A DNA stretch of 48,275 nt from an uncultured Bacilli bacterium. GTDB taxonomy: Bacteria > Bacillota_I > Bacilli_A > RF39 > UBA660. The stretch is taken from contig CAJTXV010000011.1 in the NCBI GenBank assembly GCA_910584255.1, forward strand, positions 1 through 48,275, read 5' to 3'. The position numbers and the translations under genes are program-made. The notes under the pieces are model-generated. The model saw only the letters and a list, made by a program, of their open reading frames with translations. It was not told where the DNA came from and did no database searches. Shown here one piece after another: positions 32,086 through 44,691 of the stretch. Numbering within the stretch: position 1 is the first letter of the stretch; each line of letters begins with the position of its first letter.

Positions 32086-33250
32086 CGTTATAAATGGGAA
32101 GTGCAATTTTTACTTTGGTACCTTTTCCGATTCTCGATTGATAAGTCATTTTACCTTGATGAAGTCTAATAATTTCAAAGGATAAGTGGACTCCCACTCC
32201 AGTACCAGTTGGTTTTGTAGTAAAAAAAAGTTCTCCCAAATGGGAAAGTGTTTCTTTAGAAATTCCCTTCCCTGTATCGGTAACTATTACTACTAACATA
32301 TCATTTTTGATGGTTGTTTCTATCGAAATACTTTTGGCTCCTGCCTCTAAGCTATTTTTAATCAGATTCATAAATACCTGTTTTAGTCGATCATAATCTG
32401 CCAATAAGAATAATTCTTCACTACACATTGGAACCTTTAATGTACATTCATGTTTTCTCAGTAATAGTTCTACAGTACCTTTTAAATCTTCCATTAAAAG
32501 GTAAAAATCCATAATATCCGCATGAATTGTAATGCTTCTTAAACTCATAAAATCATTCATAATTACTAATGTTCTTTCAATTTCATTTTTAAGAATTGGT
32601 AAATACTTCTCTGTTTTTTTTATGTCTTTTGGATCCATCATGTCTAAATACCCTTTACAAACAGCAATTGGATTTTTAATTTCATGTGTAATTTTAAATA
32701 AATTTTTCTCTAAATTATCCATGTTTTCCTCTATATCTTCCACTTTTAAAAGAAGAGGAGATAGTTTTGCTAATAATAAGTTTTCAATCAGTAGTAATAA
32801 GAGAATAATTAAAAGTGGGATTAGTACTGAATTATTTTTTGTTGCTATGAGAAATGAAATTAAAAAGCCTTTCCATACTAAAGTAATTTCTTCCTTATTT
32901 ACAAAACGTGGGGATAAAAAAAACTCAATTAAGAAATAACCTCCCAGTAGCATTAAAATCCAATGAATCGATATCATAGGAACTAGAAAAGATACCAATA
33001 TAGAGGGAATGGATAATAAAAGTCCAATGTCCCACCTTCTTTCTTTATATCCTAAAATTATAAATATATCTAAGAAAAAATAGCGAACAATGGAGGGAAA
33101 TATAAAGCAAAGTGTAAAAGCAGTTAGTAAAAATAGGATATAGTTTTCAATTGTATGCTCATGATGTTTTTTTAAAACATAGTTTCGATAAAGAAAATAT
33201 AAACAAATCATCATACAGAGTGATAAAAACAAATCATCAAAAAAACACAT
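32078..33250 (-). CDS. KinB-like orphan sensor histidine kinase (possible sporulation phosphorelay kinase)
   Basis: A 390-residue kinase with about six N-terminal membrane helices (residues 5-180), and no outer sensor domain. The phosphorylation site THEIKNPIAVCKGYLDMM (His near 187) closely follows the KinA-E pattern HEI(R/K)NP-x-T/A-V-x-G. The ATPase part has NLIKNSLEAGA, DTGKGIS and GTGVGVHLSFEI. No response regulator lies nearby, as is usual for kinases feeding Spo0F/Spo0A. The ATG at 33248-33250 with AAGGAA upstream was chosen over one at 33274. Two Spo0A-box-like repeats lie about 40 bp upstream. The phosphorelay link is inferred. Confidence 0.85.
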   Translation of the reverse strand: MCFFDDLFLSLCMMICLYFLYRNYVLKKHHEHTIENYILFLLTAFTLCFIFPSIVRYFFLDIFIILGYKERRWDIGLLLSIPSILVSFLVPMISIHWILMLLGGYFLIEFFLSPRFVNKEEITLVWKGFLISFLIATKNNSVLIPLLIILLLLLIENLLLAKLSPLLLKVEDIEENMDNLEKNLFKITHEIKNPIAVCKGYLDMMDPKDIKKTEKYLPILKNEIERTLVIMNDFMSLRSITIHADIMDFYLLMEDLKGTVELLLRKHECTLKVPMCSEELFLLADYDRLKQVFMNLIKNSLEAGAKSISIETTIKNDMLVVIVTDTGKGISKETLSHLGELFFTTKPTGTGVGVHLSFEIIRLHQGKMTYQSRIGKGTKVKIALPIYNEK

Positions 33251-33287
33251 ATCATTTCCTTCTTTCAAGAACATTATATGTGTTTTT
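33241..33287 (-). promoter_or_regulatory. Perfect 12-bp inverted repeat enclosing the ribosome binding site and start codon of the kinase gene
   Basis: AAAAACACATAT (33276-33287 on the minus strand) pairs with ATATGTGTTTTT (33241-33252). The 23-nt loop holds the AAGGAA ribosome binding site (33256-33261) and the start codon lies in the 3' arm. In mRNA this would mask the start codon. Confidence 0.55.
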
Positions 33288-33288
33288 G

Positions 33289-33306
33289 TTGTCGAATATT
33301 GTCGAA
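33289..33306. promoter_or_regulatory. Two tandem Spo0A-box-like repeats
   Basis: TTGTCGAA occurs at 33289-33296 and again at 33299-33306, exactly 10 bp (one helix turn) apart. The Spo0A box core is TGTCGAA, so both copies match fully. They sit about 40 bp before the KinB-like kinase start. The match is direct; control by Spo0A is inferred. Confidence 0.6.
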
Positions 33307-33341
33307 ATGTGTATTTTTTACTTTGTTTTTGTCATCTTTTA

Positions 33342-33656
33342 CTATTTTAAATCATCAATATATTTCTTTAATTGTTTACTTTCAGCACCAAGAATTATTT
33401 TTAATTGATTATCAATTTCAACGATTCCCTTTGCTCCTAATTTTTGAATCGCATCTTTATTGACGATTCCAACATCTTTCAATGTAACTTTAAACCTAGA
33501 TAAATTCGTTTCTGTTGCGATAATATTTTCTTTTCCCCCAAGATATTCTACCAATTTATTTAATTCTAAATGGGCATCCTTTCTAGTTGCCTTTAAAATA
33601 GCCAGTGTAATAACTATTAAAACCACAATAATAATTCCATATTGTAAATAATCCAT
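33342..33656 (-). CDS. Membrane-anchored PTS EIIB-like domain lacking the phospho-cysteine
   Basis: A 104-residue protein with an N-terminal membrane helix (about 6-23) and a glucose-type EIIB domain (about 30-100, LVEYLGGKENII then ILGAESKQLKKYID). In normal EIIB domains the phosphorylated Cys sits just before TR (for example HCMTRLR); here the aligned segment is TNLSRFKVTLKD, so Asn replaces Cys. It cannot take phosphate there and is unlikely to act in sugar uptake. No EIIC or EIIA partner is present. It is probably a sensory or structural relic, in front of the KinB-like kinase gene. Its promoter is at 33673. Confidence 0.72.
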   Translation of the reverse strand: MDYLQYGIIIVVLIVITLAILKATRKDAHLELNKLVEYLGGKENIIATETNLSRFKVTLKDVGIVNKDAIQKLGAKGIVEIDNQLKIILGAESKQLKKYIDDLK

Positions 33657-33672
33657 TTATATCACCATCTTC

Positions 33673-33701
33673 ATTATACAATAAATCATTTAAAATGAAA
33701 A
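33673..33701 (-). promoter_or_regulatory. Promoter of the EIIB-like gene
   Basis: Minus strand: TTTTCA (33696-33701), 17 bp, TATAAT (33673-33678). The start codon is about 17 bp further on, with GGTGAT as ribosome binding site. Confidence 0.5.
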
Positions 33702-33849
33702 GTCTTTTCGAGAGGAACAATTTAGGTAAACATATACACATAATCACTAAATTTTGAATATCCTATATTAGATAATTTGAAAGAATCCCAATTTTCTTCA
33801 TCCTAGATTGGGAGAATTATCATTGATTTCTAAGAAAGGAGGAATAAAA

Positions 33850-34275
33850 ATGTGCAAAGATGAAAATACAGGTAGAAATGAGGAATGTTGCATTGCTAAT
33901 ATTTTGAAGGTTATCGTTACTCTACAAAACAGAAGCGATAAATTTGATTGTCTAGCAGAAGGATGTGATCGTCCATTCCTAGGACCAATTCCAACTACTG
34001 TTTGCTTCAATACTAGGCCAATTGAATTATACCGTTGTAGTGATGGAGGGCTTTGGACTTTCCCATATACTTTCAATGGAACGTCTGGAGTAAGTAGTGT
34101 TTTACGAGTTGAAAATGTCGAAGGATGCTGCTGTACTTGCCGTGTATTAGCACCAAATCCAGATTCAACTGCAGACAACACTCCCTATGTTGGAACTGAT
34201 GCCTTCCTTACCATAAACCTAAACTGTGTTGGTGCATTACGTTGCCTTCCTGATACTTATATCAACTGTGTATAA
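33850..34275 (+). CDS. CotY/CotZ (ExsY) family spore coat protein
   Basis: A 141-residue Cys-rich protein of the CotZ/CotY/ExsY family, which self-assembles into the crust or exosporium basal layer. Recognisable pieces are NRSDKFDCLAEGCDRPFLGP, NTRPIELYRC, LRVENVEGCCCTCRVLA and ALRCLPDTYINC. The ATG at 33850 with AAGGAGG 7 bp upstream was used; an upstream open frame adds 14 residues without support. A leader hairpin (CCCAAT with ATTGGG) precedes it. It confirms the genome is from a spore former. A bidirectional terminator separates it from a convergent unknown gene. Confidence 0.92.
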   Translation: MCKDENTGRNEECCIANILKVIVTLQNRSDKFDCLAEGCDRPFLGPIPTTVCFNTRPIELYRCSDGGLWTFPYTFNGTSGVSSVLRVENVEGCCCTCRVLAPNPDSTADNTPYVGTDAFLTINLNCVGALRCLPDTYINCV

Positions 34276-34280
34276 TGGAT

Positions 34281-34311
34281 AATAAAGGACCGTTACAAGC
34301 GGTCTTTTATT
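34281..34311. terminator. Bidirectional terminator between the coat gene and the 108-aa gene
   Basis: A 12-bp stem (AATAAAGGACCG with CGGTCTTTTATT, one G-U) and a seven-base loop. It ends both genes: T-rich on each side. The stop codon of the minus-strand gene (34293-34295) lies in the loop. Confidence 0.7.
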
Positions 34312-34619
34312 ATGATATCTTCAATTTCTATCATTGGGATTACTTCCCCATCAATGGTCACAATACTATTCTTCACTTTTCCAGCAATTTTTGTATCATA
34401 CACTTTTCTTTTGGTAACTATTTCTACTTCAATATTAAAAATATAACGTCTACTTTGAAATAATTTTTTTAATTTTGCCTCTACCGTTACTGGGTCACTT
34501 TCTAATGGCATTTCATTTTTTATTTCTGCGTCATTTTCTTTAATATGATATATATTTCTATTTTTGGTTACCCGACTCCCAATTTCATTTTTATAAATAT
34601 GTGGCAATTCTTTTTTCAT
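34293..34619 (-). CDS. Uncharacterised 108-aa protein next to the spore coat gene
   Basis: A hydrophilic protein of 108 residues. The N-terminal half is basic and Asn-rich; the second half alternates hydrophobic and charged residues as beta strands (IFNIEVEIVTKRKVYDTKIA, then IEIEDIIIK). No family was recognised. It converges on the CotY/CotZ gene, sharing one terminator, and its ribosome binding site is AGGAAT. Proximity suggests, but does not show, a coat or exosporium role. Confidence 0.55.
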   Translation of the reverse strand: MKKELPHIYKNEIGSRVTKNRNIYHIKENDAEIKNEMPLESDPVTVEAKLKKLFQSRRYIFNIEVEIVTKRKVYDTKIAGKVKNSIVTIDGEVIPMIEIEDIIIKDRL

Positions 34620-34695
34620 AAGATTCCTCCCTACTTTACTTTATGATTTGTATATTTTTTTTAAAACTAAGAATACTAAAAAAGAGGGATTTACG

Positions 34696-35829
34696 ATGAA
34701 AAAAAAGAACTATATTTTAAATTTACCACTTTTTCTCTGTTTATTTTTTTTTATGATTATTAGCATTTTAACAATATTCAGTGCGAGTGACTATTTATCT
34801 ATTTCTCTAGGAAAACTTTATTTAAAGCAGATTTTTTGGTATGCCTTAGGATTTTTAATTATGTTTTCCATCATTAAAATAGGAAATAAAAAAATTAAAT
34901 ACTTTTCTTGGGTTCTTTATTTTGTTGGATGTTTTTTATTACTTTTATTACTGTTTATCGGAAGTCCCATTAATCATAGTAGATGTTGGTTTGTAATTCC
35001 TGGAATCGGTTCTTTTCAACCAAGCGAGTTTATGAAAATATTTCTAATTCTAATCATCAGCCATATTGTCTATCCTATGATTGATGAAAAAAAGAAACTC
35101 TCCTTCAAAGAAGAAATTTTTTTAATTGGAAAAGTAGTTTTATTATTTCTGCTTCCATCCATTTTAACTTTCTTAGAACCAGATACTGGAGTAATTCTTC
35201 TTTATTTTATTATTTGTATTTCTATTTTATTTATTTCACCGATTCGAAAAAGATGGTTTTTTATTACAGGAAGCATTGGAATTTTTCTTTTAAGTATATT
35301 TTTATTTTTATATTTTGAGAGGCAAAAAGTATTTGTCAATTTGTTTGGAACTGATTTATTTTATAGAATTGATCGTCTATTAGATTGGAAAAATGGAACG
35401 GGGCTACAACTGGAAAACTCCTTAACGGCAATTGGATCTAGTGGTCTTTATGGGCATGGGTTTCATCATACTCCTTTATATTTTCCAGAAGCAGGAACAG
35501 ATTTTATTTTTTCTGTCTTTGCATCTAATTTTGGTCTGATTGGAAGCTATCTACTTTTATTCCTTTTATTACTATTTGATTTTACTCTATTTAAAATAGC
35601 TAAAAATACAAAAAATAAAGAGGACCTTGCCATTGTGATTGGCGGTGCCTCTATGATTATTATTCAACAATTTCAAAATATTGCGATGACACTTGGTGTC
35701 TTACCGATTACAGGAATTACACTACCATTTATTAGTTATGGCGGTTCCTCTTTACTGTCTTACATGCTTTTACTAGGAATTATTTTTAATATCTATAATG
35801 ATTCTGAAAAGAAAGTAAATTCCAAATAG
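34696..35829 (+). CDS. rodA: SEDS glycosyltransferase, RodA-like
   Basis: A 377-residue, ten-helix protein of the FtsW/RodA/SpoVE family. It contains SFQPSEFMKIFLI, FPEAGTDFIFS and PITGITLPFISYGGSS. RodA polymerises peptidoglycan along the cell side. A second family member at 29898 fits FtsW. The two differ in the loop after helix 3. The start is ATG 34696 with AAAGAGGGAT upstream. No mreBCD genes are near, so the RodA name is by similarity only. Confidence 0.82.
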   Translation: MKKKNYILNLPLFLCLFFFMIISILTIFSASDYLSISLGKLYLKQIFWYALGFLIMFSIIKIGNKKIKYFSWVLYFVGCFLLLLLLFIGSPINHSRCWFVIPGIGSFQPSEFMKIFLILIISHIVYPMIDEKKKLSFKEEIFLIGKVVLLFLLPSILTFLEPDTGVILLYFIICISILFISPIRKRWFFITGSIGIFLLSIFLFLYFERQKVFVNLFGTDLFYRIDRLLDWKNGTGLQLENSLTAIGSSGLYGHGFHHTPLYFPEAGTDFIFSVFASNFGLIGSYLLLFLLLLFDFTLFKIAKNTKNKEDLAIVIGGASMIIIQQFQNIAMTLGVLPITGITLPFISYGGSSLLSYMLLLGIIFNIYNDSEKKVNSK

Positions 35830-35842
35830 CCATTTTAATATT

Positions 35843-36790
35843 TTATGAAGCAGGAACCATTACTGTTACTGATACTGTCTTTGAAATCCCATTTTGACTC
35901 ATTGCTTTAATTTCTGCAGTTCCAATGGCATTCGCAATTAATACCGTTTTTCCATCTTCCGTTTTTGCGATAGAAACAATTTCTGGATGACTAGAAGTCC
36001 AAGTCAAGCTTTGATCTGTGGTCGTTACTGGTGTAAAGGATGCACTAACTTCTTGGGTACTTCCAACAACCATCGGTGCGATATCACTGATGGTTAAAGC
36101 AGTGGCTTCAATTACTTCTCCCTTCATTACTGTTTTTACATTGGCATAGACATTTAACTCCACTTGAAACAGAATATTTCCAACAATTTCTTCGGGTGTT
36201 AATTTTGTAGTGCTAGCGACTGTATCTGATACCCAAATTCGAAGTCGAAAGTTCTTTTCATAATTCGACGTATCAGCAGGAATTGTTCCCTGATAAATTG
36301 TTTTTTCAATTTCATCATTCGCAGAAATCACATCAGTTTGATTTAAGACATTAAATGTCTTCACATTCCCTGATGAAACAGTCAGTTCAGACTCCACTTC
36401 CTGTTCGCCTTCAATTTCTGTCAAATATACCTTCACATTATTTTCTTCTAATAAGGAGGTTATATCTTTTCTTAAAGTAATTTCATAAGGAATTTCTGGA
36501 TTTCCTTTAGAATTTCCAACAATACGGAAATCAAACACATATTTATCTGAATTAAAATTTTTTCCTAAACTATCATCGACTGGAGTAATATTTGTAATTG
36601 AAAGTCCACGGTCCGAATAAAGATTCTTAGAATAAATTAAATAAATCTTACCATCATTCAGTTTATTTTCAATTGCTACCTGTTTTTCATAAGTAAAAAA
36701 AGCAAAACTTACCCCTACAGTGATTAGGATTAGAGAAATCACGCCCAAAATTGATAACAAAATCTGTGCACTACTATCTTGTCGAACCAT
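35843..36790 (-). CDS. Surface protein with SipW/TasA-like N-terminus and BIG2 domain
   Basis: A 315-residue protein with an N-terminal helix (about 10-32, LLSILGVISLILITVGVSFA) followed by FFTYEK, typical of TasA/camelysin-type proteins in low-GC bacteria. The middle is beta-rich. The C-terminus (about 232-315) is a bacterial Ig-like BIG2 domain (TSSHPEIVSIAKTEDGKT, ANAIGTAEIKA). The protein is probably secreted or tethered at the surface. No LPxTG motif was found. It has AGGGAGGGAG as ribosome binding site and is a separate unit. Confidence 0.72.
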   Translation of the reverse strand: MVRQDSSAQILLSILGVISLILITVGVSFAFFTYEKQVAIENKLNDGKIYLIYSKNLYSDRGLSITNITPVDDSLGKNFNSDKYVFDFRIVGNSKGNPEIPYEITLRKDITSLLEENNVKVYLTEIEGEQEVESELTVSSGNVKTFNVLNQTDVISANDEIEKTIYQGTIPADTSNYEKNFRLRIWVSDTVASTTKLTPEEIVGNILFQVELNVYANVKTVMKGEVIEATALTISDIAPMVVGSTQEVSASFTPVTTTDQSLTWTSSHPEIVSIAKTEDGKTVLIANAIGTAEIKAMSQNGISKTVSVTVMVPAS

Positions 36791-36835
36791 GAAACTCCCT
36801 CCCTTATTCTATTAATATCAGTATACCAAAAATAC

Positions 36836-36872
36836 AGAAAAAAACAAGAATTTCCTTGAATTTCTTGTTTTT
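36836..36872 (-). terminator. Intrinsic terminator after the glycosyltransferase gene
   Basis: Minus strand: AAAACAAGAA (36862-36871) pairs with TTCTTGTTTT (36841-36850), followed by TTTC. It lies about 25 bp after the stop codon. Confidence 0.7.
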
Positions 36873-36897
36873 AGTAATGCGGAAAACAATATTATTT

Positions 36898-37923
36898 TTA
36901 ATTCTTCTTTTTACTTTTTAACTTTAGAACTTCTGTATAAACCTCTTTTAGTCTTTTTCCAATCAGTTTAATATCCCGTTCTTCTGCTTTATGATAAGCA
37001 TTTTTAGCCACTGACTTTAGTTCTCCACTGAAATATTTTTTTATTTTTTCTTCAAATTCATCAATATTTTTTGCTTTATAAACATCTTTTTCATCTTGAA
37101 ACCAGTCTTCAAAGATTGGAATATCACGAATTATTGCATCTGTTTTACAAGCACATGCCTCAATGATTGGAATTCCTTCCGTTTCTTCTAATGTTGGGAA
37201 TAAATAAAGATTGCATCCATTCAAAGCTGCACGAATATCTTCTTTTTCTACATACCCTGCGAAAGTTAAATTATCTAGTTTGGTATGAACTGCATTTCTT
37301 ACTTTTTTTCCCGCAACAGAAAGGGGACTATATCCAAACCAAATGAATTTGTATTCTGGTAGTCTTTTTGCCAATTCTACAAAGTCAACAATTCCTTTTC
37401 TCTCTATATATAAACCAATTCCAATGATTACCTTATCCTTTTCGCTATAACCATATTTCTCTCTAAAATCTTTTCCATATATTCTACTATTCTGGAAAAA
37501 TTCTAAGTCAACTCCATTGGATATATCATAAATTTTTTTATTTTCTAGTCCTTTATACCCTTGTAGTAATTTTTTAGAATAAGGAGTTGGAGTAATTAAT
37601 ACATCCCCTAAAGAATAACATTTAATCAGCCACCATTTAAATAATTTAGAAGTTTGTTTTGCCAAAATAAAACCATTTTTATAGTCTTCCTCTGTACTAT
37701 GTGCATGATAAACAATCTTTTTTCCTTGTTTTTTGGCTTTCCGTGCTAAAAAATAGGATTTTAAGAAATAAGTATTTATATGTAAAATGTCATAGGAATC
37801 TTTCGGGTTCAGTGTATACTCAATATGTTCATTCTCTAAAGCAGTTATCTGGTGCTTAATTGCTTTTCCTAACCCACTTTTCCCAATCGTCTTTAATCCC
37901 TCTGCATATAGTAATATCTTCAT
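36898..37923 (-). CDS. Glycosyltransferase family 4 protein
   Basis: A 341-residue GT-B fold enzyme. The C-terminal half carries GIGLYIERKGIVDFVELAKR and the E-x7-E signature LEETEGIPIIEA. The N-terminus (LHINTYFLKSYFLARKAKK then VYHAHSTEEDYKNG) resembles the nucleotide-sugar lipid glycosyltransferases of low-GC bacteria such as diacylglycerol glucosyltransferases. Acceptor and sugar cannot be told from sequence. It has its own terminator but no clear operon partner. The gene ends close to a 5' region with no gene of the same pathway. Confidence 0.85.
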   Translation of the reverse strand: MKILLYAEGLKTIGKSGLGKAIKHQITALENEHIEYTLNPKDSYDILHINTYFLKSYFLARKAKKQGKKIVYHAHSTEEDYKNGFILAKQTSKLFKWWLIKCYSLGDVLITPTPYSKKLLQGYKGLENKKIYDISNGVDLEFFQNSRIYGKDFREKYGYSEKDKVIIGIGLYIERKGIVDFVELAKRLPEYKFIWFGYSPLSVAGKKVRNAVHTKLDNLTFAGYVEKEDIRAALNGCNLYLFPTLEETEGIPIIEACACKTDAIIRDIPIFEDWFQDEKDVYKAKNIDEFEEKIKKYFSGELKSVAKNAYHKAEERDIKLIGKRLKEVYTEVLKLKSKKKN

Positions 37924-37998
37924 AATCTAACCTCGTTTCTATTTTCATTGTACCAAATTCAAAAAAAAGAATCCAGTCATAAACTAAATTCCTTTCTG

Positions 37999-42810
<4,812 letters not shown>

Positions 42811-42847
42811 ATAAACTCTCCCCGGCTCATTTACTAACTCTATATTC

Positions 42848-42876
42848 ATTATATCTAAAATACATATAGCAATCAA
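42848..42876 (-). promoter_or_regulatory. Promoter of the large surface protein
   Basis: Minus strand: TTGATT (42871-42876), 17 bp, TATAAT (42848-42853). It shows the surface gene is transcribed separately from the Tad genes upstream. Confidence 0.6.
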
Positions 42877-42948
42877 TTATTTATTCTCTAATTATAGCAA
42901 ACTATACTAACTTAAAAATATTTCCCTAATTGTTCTAATGGTGACTTT

Positions 42949-43650
42949 TTATGGTAATAAAAGTTTTATAATAACTGGAGACAATACTAATAATAAAACA
43001 ATTGGTATAAAAAGTAACACAGATATCACACTAATTTGAATTGGCATCTTATTAATTCGTGTCTTTACCCCTAGTACTCTCATTTCACGAATATAATTTA
43101 ATTGTTCACGAATTGGTAATACCATATTATTCCCATAAGCATTCGACTGTCCTAAATTTAAAATCATATTTTGAATCGATGAAGAGGGAATTCTTAATTT
43201 TAAGGACTGTAATGCTTCTTTAAAACTTTTCCCATATTCCATCTCTTTCAATGCATTTCCAAACTCTAAAGATAAACTACCTTCTACACTCTTAGAACTC
43301 ATTTCTAGTGAGTCTACTAAGTTTCTTCCCGATTCTAAGGATAGTGCAACTACTTCAAAGAATAAAATCGCCTCTTTTTCTAATTGTCTTTTTCTTTTTT
43401 CCAGTCTACTATCCAAATAAAGTTTAGAAAATAAATAATAATACGTACTAGAAAGAAGAATGTTCACTAAAAGATCCCGGTAATCAATGATTAAAAATAG
43501 AAAAAAAAGAAGAAGAGTTGTACACAATCGCATATTTAAAAAAGAATACACATTCATATTTGCATCAGTTCCTAAAAGAAGACACTTTTCTTGATATTTT
43601 TGAATCGTTTCTTTTCTATAAATTCTATTTTCGATTCTTCTCTGCTTCAT
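42949..43650 (-). CDS. tadC: TadC-like type II/IV secretion inner-membrane protein
   Basis: A 233-residue GspF/TadC-type membrane protein with helices near residues 35-60 and 195-230. The GspF-like repeat shows in LESGRNLVDSLEMSSKSVEG and EYGKSFKEALQSLKLRIP. TadC and TadB form the assembly platform of Tad pili. The ATG at 43648-43650 with AGGAGGAG upstream was preferred to an earlier ATG that overlaps tadB. It is the last gene of the cluster. Confidence 0.85.
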   Translation of the reverse strand: MKQRRIENRIYRKETIQKYQEKCLLLGTDANMNVYSFLNMRLCTTLLLFFLFLIIDYRDLLVNILLSSTYYYLFSKLYLDSRLEKRKRQLEKEAILFFEVVALSLESGRNLVDSLEMSSKSVEGSLSLEFGNALKEMEYGKSFKEALQSLKLRIPSSSIQNMILNLGQSNAYGNNMVLPIREQLNYIREMRVLGVKTRINKMPIQISVISVLLFIPIVLLLVLSPVIIKLLLP

Positions 43651-43660
43651 AATACTCCTC

Positions 43661-44671
43661 CTAATCATCTATTTTCATAATATGATGAATAATCAATATA
43701 TAAATCGTATAAAGTAAAACAATTACCATCAGTAAGATAAGTCCAACCCATGACTGAAATAAACTTTGAAAGTATGATGGACTTAGAAAGCGAATAATTA
43801 AAACAATTATAAATGGCATACACATTAGAATTTTACAAACTAAACTAGCCGAGGCAGTCGTTGCCTTTAATTCTTCATTTAGTTTTCTCTGATCCAAAAA
43901 GTTTTGCTGAATCGATGAGAACACTTCACTAATATTTCCCCCTGTACGATTTAAAATAATTAAAGAAGTGGTAATAGAATGAACCTCTTCCATTGGAACT
44001 CTCTCATAAAAGCGTTCTAATACCATTTCAAGATCTAACCCAAATCGTAAATCAATAGTCATTTTAGAGAATTCTTCTCCTAGAGGACCATCTAATTCCC
44101 GAGAAACGATTTCTAAAGCCTGTGTAATACTCTTGCCTACCTGAAAAGCATTTTCCATTATCGTCATTGCTTTTAGTAAGTCTTTTTCTATTTGTTGATT
44201 TCTTTTCATGCGATTTATTTCCCAATACACATCTGGTAAGAAGAAACCTATAAGGAAAAAGAAAAGCGCAAAGAAAATAGAAGACTGGTATACACAAATT
44301 CCACATAGAACAAGATAAAGTCCTAAAAAAAAGATGCCACAAATACTCTTGATTGCAATAAACTCTAAAAAGGCAGAATCATTATGTTCTTCTTTCATGG
44401 CATAGATTTCATACCTATGTCCAAGTTTTTCTATTCCTGGAATACCCTCTAAGAAACTAGAAAATCGATTTAAAAATTTAAGACCTAAGAAGTACAATCG
44501 ATCTCCAACTGAAGTTCCATGCTCTAAAATAGGTTCTATTGTATAGTTTTCTAATCGTTTAGAAAGCTTGCTCGCCTTTGTAAATTTAGAAACTACTATA
44601 TAAATGATCAGTAGAACAAATAGTATCACTCCAATTTCAATCAGTAATATTGGATCTATTCTAGTAGGCAT
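43661..44671 (-). CDS. tadB: TadB-like type II/IV secretion inner-membrane protein
   Basis: A 336-residue GspF-family protein with helices near residues 10-30, 110-145, 275-295 and 310-330. The conserved segment MENAFQVGKSITQALEIVSRE and LEMVLERFYERVPMEEV are typical of TadB. It forms the Tad pilus platform with TadC, whose gene follows directly. The gene has AGGAGAAG as ribosome binding site and follows the ATPase gene by about 20 bp. Confidence 0.88.
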   Translation of the reverse strand: MPTRIDPILLIEIGVILFVLLIIYIVVSKFTKASKLSKRLENYTIEPILEHGTSVGDRLYFLGLKFLNRFSSFLEGIPGIEKLGHRYEIYAMKEEHNDSAFLEFIAIKSICGIFFLGLYLVLCGICVYQSSIFFALFFFLIGFFLPDVYWEINRMKRNQQIEKDLLKAMTIMENAFQVGKSITQALEIVSRELDGPLGEEFSKMTIDLRFGLDLEMVLERFYERVPMEEVHSITTSLIILNRTGGNISEVFSSIQQNFLDQRKLNEELKATTASASLVCKILMCMPFIIVLIIRFLSPSYFQSLFQSWVGLILLMVIVLLYTIYILIIHHIMKIDD

Positions 44672-44691
44672 AAAAACTTCTCCTTTCTTTT

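Noticed and set aside
33798..34181. A 127-codon frame antisense to the CotY/CotZ gene
   Set aside because: The plus-strand frame matches a known coat family with a strong ribosome binding site. The antisense frame has none.
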